Positions 16,455 to 24,318 of a DNA stretch of 56,414 nucleotides are shown piece by piece. The translations under genes were made by a program, and so were the position numbers. The stretch lies in the NCBI GenBank assembly GCA_009835735.1, contig VXWX01000083.1, positions 1 through 56,414 on the forward strand, given 5' to 3'. The first letter of the stretch is position 1; each line of letters opens with the position of its first letter. The notes beneath the pieces were generated by a model. It saw nothing but the letters and a program-made list of their open reading frames with translations. It was not told the DNA's origin and ran no database searches. Origin of the DNA: Acidimicrobiaceae bacterium. GTDB lineage: Bacteria > Actinomycetota > Acidimicrobiia > Acidimicrobiales > Aldehydirespiratoraceae.

Positions 16455-17407
16455 CGGCCGTAGACGACACGATGAGCTCGGGAGCCGACACCGGCGCGGC
16501 CGATGCGGCACCGCCCGAGGGTGTCACCGTCCTGTCCGATCTGCGATCGCACCTGCGCAAGTCGAAGGCGGGCATCTCGGGCATCCTCATCTGCTCGGTG
16601 TTCGCGGTGGTGGCCACCATCGGGCCATGGCTGCCGTTCATCAAGGACCCCGCCCAGCAGAGCCTGCCCGACAAGCTCACACCGCCGGTGGGCTGGGGCG
16701 GCACCTGGGCGCACCCCCTCGGCACCGACCAGCTCGGCCGCGACATCCTGGCCCGGCTGATCGACGGCGCCCGCATCTCGCTGCTGGTTGGCTTGGCCGC
16801 GGTCTTCATCGCAGCCATCCTCGGCACCGCCCTCGGTCTGATCGCGGGCTATGTCGGCGGGAAGATCGACACCCTCATCATCTCGGCCGCCGACGTGCAG
16901 ATGGCCTTCCCGGGAGTGCTGGCCGGACTGATCCTGGTGGCCGCGTTCGGGCCGAGCGTGTGGCTGGTCATCATCGTCATCGCCATCTCCAGCTGGATGG
17001 TGTTCACCAGGGTGGGCCGCGGCCTCGTGCTGACCCTCAAGACGTCGCTGTTCGTCGAAGCCTCCGAGCTGAGCGGCGCGCCGTCGAGCCGGGTCATGTG
17101 GCGCCACCTGCTGCCCAACCTGGTCAGCTCGCTGATCACGCTGTGCGTGCTGGAGCTGGCCGCGGCCATCCTGTCGGAGTCGGCGTTCGCCTTCCTCGGC
17201 TTCGGTGTGCAGCCGCCCCGCTCGTCGTGGGGGCTGATGATCCAGCAGGGCCGCAACTACATCACCGACGGATGGTGGATCGTCACCTTCGCCGGCCTGG
17301 CCATCTCCATCGTGGTGCTGGGCGTCAACCTGCTGTCGCTGTGGCTGCAGTCGTTCAACGACGTGGCCGAGCGGGAGCAGATCATCCTGGAGAGGCCGGG
17401 GGGATGA
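16451..17407 (+). CDS. ABC transporter permease, DppC/OppC type
   Basis: A 318-residue second permease of the same importer. After a polar N-terminus it shows the OppC-type hydrophobic helix (GISGILICSVFAVVATIGPWLPFI), the conserved HPLGTDQLGRDILARLIDGARISLLVG, and the loop EASELSGAPSSRVMWRHLLPNLVSS that contacts the ATPases. The end (ESAFAFLGFGVQPPRSSWGLMIQQGRNYI) is diagnostic of the family. The overlaps of 4 bp at both ends show translational coupling to the neighbouring subunits. Confidence 0.92.
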   Translation: MTAVDDTMSSGADTGAADAAPPEGVTVLSDLRSHLRKSKAGISGILICSVFAVVATIGPWLPFIKDPAQQSLPDKLTPPVGWGGTWAHPLGTDQLGRDILARLIDGARISLLVGLAAVFIAAILGTALGLIAGYVGGKIDTLIISAADVQMAFPGVLAGLILVAAFGPSVWLVIIVIAISSWMVFTRVGRGLVLTLKTSLFVEASELSGAPSSRVMWRHLLPNLVSSLITLCVLELAAAILSESAFAFLGFGVQPPRSSWGLMIQQGRNYITDGWWIVTFAGLAISIVVLGVNLLSLWLQSFNDVAEREQIILERPGG

Positions 17408-18408
17408 GCACCACCAACGGCAACGGCCGCACCGAGCGCCTGCTGGAGGTGAAGGACCTCACGGTGGGGTTCCCCACCCGGGACGGGATCGTGCGAGGCG
17501 TGGACGGCCTGACCCTCAACGTCGGCTCGCACGAGCGCCTCGGCGTGGTGGGCGAATCGGGCTCGGGCAAGAGCGTCATGGGGCTGGCCATCCTGGGAAT
17601 GGTCCTGCCCCCGGGCCGGATCATGGGGGGCTCGGTGCGCTGGCGGGGCGAGGACGTGCTCGACCCCGCGGTGGCCAACCGGGTGCGGGGCCGGGAGATC
17701 GCCATGATCTTCCAAGATCCGATGGTGTCGCTCAACCCGCTCAAGACCGTCGGCTCGCAGCTGCGCGAGCTCCTGCAGCGCAGGGTCGGGCTGCAAGGTT
17801 CCAAGATCAAGCAACGCTCGCTGGAGCTGCTCGACATGGTCGGCATCGCCAACGCGAGCGAGCGCCTGCGGGCCTACGCCTACGAGCTGTCGGGCGGGAT
17901 GCGCCAGCGGGTGATGATCGCCACCGCGCTGGCCTGCGAACCGACGCTGGTCATCGCCGACGAGCCGACCACCGGACTCGACGTCACCATCCAGGACCAG
18001 ATCCTCACCCTGCTGCACGACCTGTCCACCGAGCTCGGAATGTCGGTGCTGATGATCACCCACGACCTGGGAGTGGTGGCCCAGTTCTGTGACCGGGTTC
18101 AGGTCATGTACGCCGGTCGCATCGTGGAGCGGGCCCCCATCAACGAGATGTTCACCGATCCCCAGCACCCCTACTCGCTCGGCCTGCTGCATTCGGTGCC
18201 CAGAGTCGACCGAGACGACGGCGAGTTGACGGGCATCCCGGGCGAGCCTCTGGACCGGGCCCAATTCCCGCCGGGCTGCGCGTTCGAGCCCCGATGCAAC
18301 GAGGCCAGCGACGGCTGCCGCGACACCCCGCCGCCCCTGCTGAAGATCGCCGAGAGGCGTTGGGTGGCCTGCTACAACCGCACACCGGCCGGGGAGGCAC
18401 CAGCGTGA
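17404..18408 (+). CDS. ABC transporter ATPase, DppD/OppD type
   Basis: A 334-residue ATPase. Walker A is GESGSGKS (50-57), the Q-loop is [12 protein letters not shown], the signature is LSGGMRQR and Walker B leads into [12 protein letters not shown]. The C-terminal oligopeptide-transporter extension with Cys residues ([19 protein letters not shown]) is present, a feature of this subfamily that can bind an Fe-S cluster in some members. It powers peptide-type import together with the next ATPase. It is coupled by 4-bp overlaps (ATGA upstream, GTGA downstream). Confidence 0.92.
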   Translation: MSTTNGNGRTERLLEVKDLTVGFPTRDGIVRGVDGLTLNVGSHERLGVVGESGSGKSVMGLAILGMVLPPGRIMGGSVRWRGEDVLDPAVANRVRGREIAMIFQDPMVSLNPLKTVGSQLRELLQRRVGLQGSKIKQRSLELLDMVGIANASERLRAYAYELSGGMRQRVMIATALACEPTLVIADEPTTGLDVTIQDQILTLLHDLSTELGMSVLMITHDLGVVAQFCDRVQVMYAGRIVERAPINEMFTDPQHPYSLGLLHSVPRVDRDDGELTGIPGEPLDRAQFPPGCAFEPRCNEASDGCRDTPPPLLKIAERRWVACYNRTPAGEAPA

Positions 18409-19370
18409 ACGGGCAGGTCACGCCGCTGGTGGAGAGCCGGGACCTCAGCGTCCACTTCACCCGCTGGGTCGGCAGCCGAAAGAGAACGGTCTACGCGCTG
18501 GACGACTTCAGCATCGCGGTTGCGCCGGGCGAGACCGTGGGCCTGGTGGGCGAGTCGGGCTGCGGCAAGTCGACCGCGGGCCGAGCGCTGCTAGGCGCGG
18601 TGAAGCCGACCAAGGGCCAGGTGTTCTTCGAGGGCAGGGACGTGACCGACCTGAACCGGCGGAACTGGCGGGCCATGCGCAAACAGGTCCAGATGATCTT
18701 CCAGGACCCCTACTCGGCGCTCAACCCCAAGATCAAGATCCGCGACAGCATCGCCGAGCCGTTCCTGGTGCACACCCGCAAACGGGGCGCGGAGCTGGAC
18801 GCGGCGGTGGGCGAGCTGCTGGAGATGGTGGGCATGACCGCCAGCGCGGCCGACAAGTACCCGCACGCCTTCTCCGGCGGCCAGCGCCAGCGCATCGTGA
18901 TCGCCCGGGCCCTGGCGCTGCATCCCGGGTTCGTGGGGGCCGACGAGGCCACCGCCGCCCTCGACGTGTCGATCCAGGCCCAGATCGTGAACCTGCTGGT
19001 CGAGCTCAAGGACACCGTGGGACTGTCGTACCTGTTCATCTCCCACAACCTGGCCGTGGTGCGCCACGTGTCGGACCGGGTGGCCATCATGTACCTGGGC
19101 CACCTGATGGAGATCGGCAGCCACCACGACATCTACGAGAACCCGACCCACCCCTACTCCCAGGCCCTGCTCTCGGCGGTCCCCGTGCCCGACCCGACGA
19201 CCCGCCGCAGCCACGAGCCCCTCAAGGGCGACCTGCCCAGCCCCATGGACCCACCGAAGGGCTGCCGGTTCAACACCCGCTGCCCCCTTGCAGTGGACCA
19301 GTGCTTCCACGAGCGCCCCCCGCTGACGGAGCGCTCCAGCGGCCACCTCGTGGCCTGCTGGGTGAATTGA
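18405..19370 (+). CDS. ABC transporter ATPase, DppF/OppF type
   Basis: A 321-residue partner ATPase. Walker A is GESGCGKS (49-56), the Q-loop is MIFQDPYSALNP and the signature FSGGQRQR. Walker B reads GADEATAALDVS, where the proline usual after DE is replaced by Ala, although the catalytic Glu is kept. It ends in the family's Cys-containing tail (CRFNTRCPLAVDQCFHERPPL). The GTG start overlaps the previous stop by 4 bp. It pairs with the DppD-type subunit to form the heteromeric motor. Confidence 0.9.
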   Translation: MNGQVTPLVESRDLSVHFTRWVGSRKRTVYALDDFSIAVAPGETVGLVGESGCGKSTAGRALLGAVKPTKGQVFFEGRDVTDLNRRNWRAMRKQVQMIFQDPYSALNPKIKIRDSIAEPFLVHTRKRGAELDAAVGELLEMVGMTASAADKYPHAFSGGQRQRIVIARALALHPGFVGADEATAALDVSIQAQIVNLLVELKDTVGLSYLFISHNLAVVRHVSDRVAIMYLGHLMEIGSHHDIYENPTHPYSQALLSAVPVPDPTTRRSHEPLKGDLPSPMDPPKGCRFNTRCPLAVDQCFHERPPLTERSSGHLVACWVN

Positions 19371-20569
19371 GCGAACCGGCCACCAGCGCCGTCGGAGGCA
19401 CAGGCGACAGCGAGAGCGGTCTGACCGCCCGCTGGGTGACGTTCGGCTACCTGTTCACGCTGTACTTCATCCTCGGCGGGGCCGAGACCATGATGTCGCC
19501 GCTGTTCCCGCTCGTGCGAGAGGACCTGGACCTGTCGGAGAGCAACCTGGCCGCCATCCTGGCTGCGGTGGCGGGGGGCATCGCCGCCTTCAACGTGATC
19601 GGCGGGGCCGTCAGCCGCTGGCTGAGCGACCGGTCGCTGGTGCGGGCCACCGCAGTCAGCCTGGCCGCCGGGATGGCGCTGTCGGCGGTGGCCCCGTCGT
19701 TCTGGGTGCTGCTGGTGGGCCAGACCCTGCTGGGGGTCGCCTTCGGGATCTACTTCCCACCCGCGCTGGCCAGCGTGGCCCGGCTCTATCCGGACGCGCC
19801 GGGGAAGGCCATCGCGGTGTGGGGTCAGGCCTACTCGTTCGGGCTGGCCGCAGCGGCCGCCAGCGCCTTCGCCGGGGGTGCCTGGCGCTGGGTGTACGTC
19901 GGGTGCGCGGTTCCCGCCGCGCTGGCCATCGCATACGTGCCCCGCTGGACCGAGGTGAACAGGGATCCGGCACCAGTTGCCTGGTTGGCTCAGCTGGCCC
20001 AGAACGCCCGGAAGCAGACCTACCGGCTGGCCTTCTACGCGAGCTTCGGCGGGGTCTCGATGCACTTCGTGGTGATCGGCTTCTCAACGGCGTTCTTCGT
20101 GGTGGACCGGGGCCTGGACCTGCGGTTGGTGGCCGCGATGCTCATCGCGGGGCGGGCCCTGTCGGCACCGGTGAAGATCGTCGGGGGCGCCCTCTATGAC
20201 AAGCGGGGCGGACCGTGGACGGCCCGGCTGATGATGGTGAGCACCTCGGCGCTGGGACTGCCGATGCTGCTGCTGCCGGCCGAGGTGGGCGTGTGGCTGC
20301 TGGTGCCGTTCGTGGGAATGGCGGTGTCGGTGCTGCCGGTGGCCAACGCCATGCTGGTGGCCGCGCTGCCTCCCCAGTCGGGCTGGGGCATCGGCACTTT
20401 CCGGGCCGCCCTGCTGGGCTCGGCCGCCCTGCTCTCGGCCATCGTCAGCGGCCTGCTGAGCCTGGGCGTGCCCCTGTTCGGCTTGATGCTGGCCGCACTG
20501 GGCCTGCCCGCACTGGTGGCCGCCGCCATGCACCGCGCGGCGTCACCGGTCGCTCCCGAGGCGCAGTGA
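19367..20569 (+). CDS. MFS transporter
   Basis: A 400-residue major facilitator with many hydrophobic segments; the inter-helix motif appears as GAVSRWLSDRSLVRATAVS. The N-terminal half is more typical than the second, which carries ALYDKRGGPWTARLMMVS. A TTG start at 19367 is proposed because it overlaps the DppF-type stop by 4 bp (TTGA), the same coupling used throughout the operon; the ribosome site is weak. Its inclusion with a peptide-type ABC importer suggests an exporter of a product, or a second uptake route (inference). Confidence 0.75.
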   Translation: MSEPATSAVGGTGDSESGLTARWVTFGYLFTLYFILGGAETMMSPLFPLVREDLDLSESNLAAILAAVAGGIAAFNVIGGAVSRWLSDRSLVRATAVSLAAGMALSAVAPSFWVLLVGQTLLGVAFGIYFPPALASVARLYPDAPGKAIAVWGQAYSFGLAAAAASAFAGGAWRWVYVGCAVPAALAIAYVPRWTEVNRDPAPVAWLAQLAQNARKQTYRLAFYASFGGVSMHFVVIGFSTAFFVVDRGLDLRLVAAMLIAGRALSAPVKIVGGALYDKRGGPWTARLMMVSTSALGLPMLLLPAEVGVWLLVPFVGMAVSVLPVANAMLVAALPPQSGWGIGTFRAALLGSAALLSAIVSGLLSLGVPLFGLMLAALGLPALVAAAMHRAASPVAPEAQ

Positions 20570-20576
20570 GTCGAAC

Positions 20577-21056
20577 CTAGGCGGGGATCGGGCAGGCGGT
20601 GAGCTTGTAGGTGTTGAGACGCTTGCGCAGGGTGTAGAGCAGCAGCGCCACGGCCAGCAGGCCCACGAAGGGCTGCACCGGCGCCCACCACGACAGCGCT
20701 CCGCCCACACCCACCAGCGCCACCACGGCCTGGTTGCACACCGGGCAGCCCACAGCCAGGAACGACACGAACCCGCCCCAGACGGTGCGGGTGCCCTGAC
20801 GCTCGGCGGCCTCGGCCAACCCGCTGGATTCGACCGCCTCGGGACGGATGGCGAAGATCAGCCCGATCAACGCCGAGGTGATGGCCAGGATCACATAGTC
20901 GATCCATCGCACCTCCACCGGCCGGCCGAAGATCGGCGTGTCGATGATGTCGGAGGGCACCGCGATGAGCACCGCCGCGATGGCCCCGAAGAGCACCGCC
21001 CGCGGCCAAGTGTCCCGGGGCAGAGCCAGCAGGTCCCTGGCTGTGTCGGCGACCAT
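20577..21056 (-). CDS. Membrane protein with CPVC motif, unknown function
   Basis: A 159-residue integral membrane protein with about four hydrophobic segments (AVLFGAIAAVLIAVP, YVILAITSALIGLIFAI, FVSFLAVGCPVCNQAVVALVGV, FVGLLAVALLLYTL). A GCPVC dithiol lies at the start of the third helix; such a motif could be redox-active or metal-binding. The C-terminal TYKLTACPIPA carries a third Cys. I do not recognise the family. It is the last gene of a minus-strand run behind a small conserved protein (10-bp gap) and converges with the MFS gene, 7 bp away. Confidence 0.7.
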   Translation of the reverse strand: MVADTARDLLALPRDTWPRAVLFGAIAAVLIAVPSDIIDTPIFGRPVEVRWIDYVILAITSALIGLIFAIRPEAVESSGLAEAAERQGTRTVWGGFVSFLAVGCPVCNQAVVALVGVGGALSWWAPVQPFVGLLAVALLLYTLRKRLNTYKLTACPIPA

Positions 21057-21066
21057 CGAACGGCCT

Positions 21067-21483
21067 CTAGGTGACCTTGTCGATGACCCGGAAGGCGTAG
21101 TCGCGCTGCTCGTCGCCGAGGGTGGCCCTCACCCGGTAGCCGCCGGACTTGGGGAACTGGACGATGCCGGTGACCACCAGCGGCGAGCGGCTGTCGGTGC
21201 CGGGAACCTTGCCGGGCGGGCGGCCGACCTCGATGTTGGCCTTGGCCTCCATCAGCTTGTGGTGGCCGTCCTCGTCCTCGACCCGGATCACCATCTCGTG
21301 ACGCTGGTTGTGCTCCAACCATGGGACCAGCACAGACAGCGCGATCGAGAAGTGCTGCGGTCGGGGCTTCTTACCCTCCTTGTAGGCCCGGGTGACGGTG
21401 TCCCAGCCCGCGCCCATCAGGTACAGCAGCCCGTTCTGCACCTCGGCGTGATTGGCCAGCGTCAACAGCTCGATATGGGCCAT
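21067..21483 (-). CDS. Conserved small protein, DUF6941-like
   Basis: A 138-residue soluble protein starting MAHIELLTLANHAEVQNGLLYLMGAGWDTVTR. This opening, leading into an all-beta region of about 100 residues (ALSVLVPWLEHNQRHEMVIRVEDEDGH, PGTDSRSPLVVTGIVQFPKSGGYRVRATL), resembles proteins grouped as DUF6941, for which no function is established; the assignment is from memory and tentative. The beta-sandwich pattern suggests a binding domain. The start is ATG with no clear ribosome site. It is separated from the acyl-CoA ligase by a 55-bp gap filled with a hairpin element. Confidence 0.65.
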   Translation of the reverse strand: MAHIELLTLANHAEVQNGLLYLMGAGWDTVTRAYKEGKKPRPQHFSIALSVLVPWLEHNQRHEMVIRVEDEDGHHKLMEAKANIEVGRPPGKVPGTDSRSPLVVTGIVQFPKSGGYRVRATLGDEQRDYAFRVIDKVT

Positions 21484-21498
21484 CGCTCGGCAGTCTAA

Positions 21499-21548
21499 GA
21501 GCGAGCGCGGGTAGGCGAGAGCCCGTCGGGTCGCCGCGCTACTCGCTC
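21499..21548. repeat. Palindromic element, diverged copy D
   Basis: The left arm gagcg-agcgcgg (21499-21510) pairs with ccgcgct (21534-21540) and, past a 3-nt bulge, cgctc (21544-21548). The enclosed stretch contains gtaggcgagagcccgt, similar to the core gtagggcgaagcccgt of copies A-C. The right arm contains the stop codon and last codons of the acyl-CoA ligase. It lies between that gene and the DUF6941-like gene. Confidence 0.45.
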
Positions 21549-23086
21549 CCGGCCGGGGCGAGGCCCAGGCGCTCGGCCAGGCCGATGCGCTGGAGCTTGC
21601 CGGTGGGGCCCTTGGGCAGCTCGTCGAGCACCAGGATCCGCCGGGGAACCTTGAACGCGGCCAGCGACTGCGACAGGAACCGGCGAAGCTCCCGCTCGTC
21701 GACGGAACTCCCGGCGGCGGCCACGACGGCGGCGGCCACCTCCTCGCCCAGCTTGGGGTGAGGCACGGCGAAAGTGACCGCCTGGGCAACCGACGGGTGG
21801 CCCAGCAGCGCCTCGTCCACCTCCAGCGGGGACACCTTCTCACCGCCGCGGTTGATCTGCTCCTTGAGGCGGCCGGTAAGGAACAGGTAGCCGTCGCCGT
21901 CGACGTAGCCCTCATCGCCGGTGCGGAACCAGCCATCGGTGAAGGCGTCCGCGTTGGCCTCGGGGTTGTTCTCGTAGCCGTCGATCACGGTCGAGCCCTT
22001 GATCGACACCTCGCCCCGCTCACCCGCCGGCAGCAGGCGGTTCCGGCTATCCAGCACGGCCAGTTCGATGCCGGTGGGAACCCCCACCGACCGGGGCTTG
22101 GCCACCGCGGGGGGCAGGGGGTTGGCGCACATCTGGTGGGTGGCCTCGGTCATGCCGTAGGCCTCGATGACGGGCGCGCCGAACAGGTCGCCCAGTTCGT
22201 GCAGCACAGGGGCCGGCAGGGACGCCGACGAAGACCTCACGAAGCGCAGACCGGCTGAGCGGGCCGTGTCGCGGTGGCGGCCCGAACGGGAGATCACCAT
22301 CTGATGCATGGTCGGGACCGCGGTGTAGTAGCTGGGCTCCAGAGCCTCGAGTTGCGCGAAGAACCGGAAGGCGTCGAAACCCTCGGTGCAGGCGACCGCG
22401 CCCCCCGCCGACAGCGGCGCCAGCAGCCCGGCCAGCAGCCCATGGATATGGAACAGCGGCATCACCTGCAGTGACCGGTCCCCGGGAGTCAGGGCGAGCG
22501 ACTCGGCGATGCCCGCCGCCGAGCGGGCCAGGTGCCGCTGGCGCAGCGGGACGATCTTGGGCCGCGACGTGGTGCCGGAAGTGTGCAGCACCAGGGCCAC
22601 GTCGTCTGCGGTGGGACCGCCCGGAGCCGGCACGCCGTCCGCCTCGGACCCGGCAACCAGATCGAGCGCACCGGCACCGCGGTTGACCGAGCCGGCCAGC
22701 GATACCTGCAGCACGGCGGCACCAGCCTCACCGGCCGCGGCCCGGGCGACGGCTCCGGAGTCGTCGGGCAGGGTGACCAGCGCCTTGGCACCGAGGTCGT
22801 CGAGGTAGAAGCGCAGCTCGTCGGTGCGGTACTTCGGGTTGAGCGGCGCGGCGCATCCGGTGCAGGCCGCGGCCAGGAAGGCGAGAGCCATCTCGGGTCC
22901 GTTGGGAACGACGATGGCGATGCGGTCCGCCGGGCCCAAGCCGAGACTTCGGAGCCGGCCCGCGAGCCGGTCCACCTCGGACCGCATCTCGGCGTGAGTG
23001 AGCACCGAGCCGTCAGGGGCCACGATCGCCGGTGCGTCGTCGGCCCCCGCCGAGAGCAGGCCCCGCAGCGTCTCGCCGGCCGTCAT
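21539..23086 (-). CDS. Acyl-CoA ligase / AMP-forming synthetase (oxalate-CoA ligase-like)
   Basis: A 515-residue adenylate-forming enzyme that would activate a carboxylate to an acyl-AMP and then an acyl-CoA. Landmarks: the P-loop VLHTSGTTSRPK (near 168-179), MPLFHIHGLLAGLLAPL, the adenine motif EAYGMTEATHQM, DGWFRTGDEGYVDGDGYLFLTGRLKEQINRGGEKVSPLEV, and the catalytic Lys near 497 in GPTGKLQR. The HIHGLLAGLL and YTAVPTMHQ stretches recall oxalate-CoA ligases of the PCS60/AAE3 type, but this is only a suggestion. It starts 4 bp inside the end of the ketopantoate reductase-like gene, so the two are coupled. Confidence 0.85.
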   Translation of the reverse strand: MTAGETLRGLLSAGADDAPAIVAPDGSVLTHAEMRSEVDRLAGRLRSLGLGPADRIAIVVPNGPEMALAFLAAACTGCAAPLNPKYRTDELRFYLDDLGAKALVTLPDDSGAVARAAAGEAGAAVLQVSLAGSVNRGAGALDLVAGSEADGVPAPGGPTADDVALVLHTSGTTSRPKIVPLRQRHLARSAAGIAESLALTPGDRSLQVMPLFHIHGLLAGLLAPLSAGGAVACTEGFDAFRFFAQLEALEPSYYTAVPTMHQMVISRSGRHRDTARSAGLRFVRSSSASLPAPVLHELGDLFGAPVIEAYGMTEATHQMCANPLPPAVAKPRSVGVPTGIELAVLDSRNRLLPAGERGEVSIKGSTVIDGYENNPEANADAFTDGWFRTGDEGYVDGDGYLFLTGRLKEQINRGGEKVSPLEVDEALLGHPSVAQAVTFAVPHPKLGEEVAAAVVAAAGSSVDERELRRFLSQSLAAFKVPRRILVLDELPKGPTGKLQRIGLAERLGLAPAGSE

Positions 23087-24060
23087 GCGCCTAGTCGGCG
23101 GTTGAGCAAGGAGGCCAGCCCGTAGACGGTGCTGATGGCGGGGGTGGGCACGCCGGTGATCTCACCGAGCTCGACGAACACGCCGACCAGTGGGTCGAGC
23201 TCCAGAGGGCGGCCGGCCTCGGCGTCCTGGAGCATCGAGGTCTTGTGCTCACCCACAGCCTCCGCCCCTGCGATGCGCTGCTCGACGCTGATCCGGATGC
23301 GCACCCCGAGCGCCTCGGCGATGCTGCCGGCCTCGGTCATCATCTGCGCGGCCAGCTCCCGGGTGGCCGGCGTGCGGCAGATCCCGGCCAGCGTCGCCCC
23401 GGTGAGCGCGCTGATCGGGTTGAAGGCCAGGTTGCCCCAGGCCTTGACCCACAGGTGCGAGCGGATATCAGTGAGCACCCTCGACTTGAACCCGGCCGAA
23501 GTCAGGGCCTCGCCCAGCGCCTTGGCCCGCTCCGACTTGGTGCCGTCGAGCTCGCCCACCGGGAACCGGTCGCCCTCGACATGGCTGATCACCCCGGGTG
23601 CGGTCTTCTCCGCGGCCGGGTAGGCGATACAGGCCACGATCCGCTCCGCGTCGATGGCCGCGGCGAGCACGCCGTCGGGATCCAGCGCTTCGAGCCGGCG
23701 CCCGTCGTGAGGACCGCCGTGGCGCTGGAAGTACCACCATCCGATGCCGTTCTGCACAGGCACGATCATCGTGCCGTCATCGCACAGCCGTCCAAGGTCG
23801 TCGGCCACCGCGGCGATCTGGTGAGCCTTGAGAGCAAGGATCACAGCGTCATGGGCACCCAGCGACCCGAAGTCGTCGGATGCGTCCAGACCGGAGGCGA
23901 CAGTCTCGGTGCCGTCGATCTCCACCAGCCGCAGACCATCGCGCCTGATCGCCTCCAAGTGCTCGCCCCGAGCGATGACGCTCACGTCATGCCCGGCCAC
24001 AGCCAGCCGAGCCGCCATCATCCCGCCAATTGCACCCGCACCGACCACGCAAATCCTCAC
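23083..24060 (-). CDS. Ketopantoate reductase-family (ApbA/PanE) 2-hydroxyacid dehydrogenase
   Basis: A 325-residue NAD(P)-dependent reductase. The N-terminal Rossmann motif is VVGAGAIGG (6-14). ALKAHQ (76-81) and PVQNGIG with N104 follow the family pattern, and the catalytic domain has K206, N210 and N214 in VKAWGNLAFNPISALTG. The best-known reaction is ketopantoate to pantoate, but many paralogues reduce other 2-oxoacids; the pairing with an acyl-CoA ligase argues for a catabolic role here (inference). The GTG start at 24060 fits the Rossmann opening; no ribosome site is visible, and a GTATAC lies 33 nt upstream. Confidence 0.85.
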   Translation of the reverse strand: MRICVVGAGAIGGMMAARLAVAGHDVSVIARGEHLEAIRRDGLRLVEIDGTETVASGLDASDDFGSLGAHDAVILALKAHQIAAVADDLGRLCDDGTMIVPVQNGIGWWYFQRHGGPHDGRRLEALDPDGVLAAAIDAERIVACIAYPAAEKTAPGVISHVEGDRFPVGELDGTKSERAKALGEALTSAGFKSRVLTDIRSHLWVKAWGNLAFNPISALTGATLAGICRTPATRELAAQMMTEAGSIAEALGVRIRISVEQRIAGAEAVGEHKTSMLQDAEAGRPLELDPLVGVFVELGEITGVPTPAISTVYGLASLLNRRLGA

Positions 24061-24093
24061 CGCGACAGTGTGCCAGCGGATCGGCGAAGAACG

Positions 24094-24099
24094 GTATAC
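24094..24099. promoter_or_regulatory. GTATAC palindrome upstream of the ketopantoate reductase-ligase unit
   Basis: The plus-strand context is gaacgGTATACagcgcgg. It lies 33 nt before the GTG start at 24060 in a 258-bp gap that also holds two hairpins. Confidence 0.55.
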
Positions 24100-24106
24100 A
24101 GCGCGG

Positions 24107-24141
24107 CGGTGCCGAGACCCTGGGGGGAGGCCTCGGCACCG
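24107..24141. repeat. Inverted repeat in the 24.1-24.3 kb gap
   Basis: Perfect 10-bp arms cggtgccgag (24107-24116) and ctcggcaccg (24132-24141) enclose a 15-nt loop. It is beside a GTATAC site and 178 bp downstream of the amidohydrolase stop at 24319. It could terminate the five-gene minus-strand unit or form part of a control region. The rest of this gap (24142-24233, 24272-24318) shows nothing else I can interpret. Confidence 0.5.
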
Positions 24142-24233
24142 TTGGGGTTGGAGTGACCCAAGGATCGCATGCACAGGTAAGAGATCCGCGAGAGCAGCGG
24201 CGACCGGCAAGGCCGGGGGGTGGCGGCGAGTCA

Positions 24234-24271
24234 GATGACCGACGAATAGGGCGAAGCCCGTGTCGGTCATC
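24234..24271. repeat. Palindromic element, copy B
   Basis: Perfect 10-bp arms gatgaccgac (24234-24243) and gtcggtcatc (24262-24271) surround gaatagggcgaagcccgt, nearly identical to the reverse complement of copies A and C. The arm sequences are unrelated to those of A or C. It lies 47 bp beyond the stop of the amidohydrolase at 24319, consistent with a 3'-end element. Confidence 0.7.
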
Positions 24272-24318
24272 TCGGCTCGGCGACAGGACCCGCCGGCCGG
24301 AGGGCCAAACGGCCCGTC

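Noticed and set aside
24061..24318. Possible tRNA or structured RNA gene in the largest gap
   Set aside because: Hairpins are simple inverted repeats; no cloverleaf, T-loop motif or CCA-end pattern could be found.
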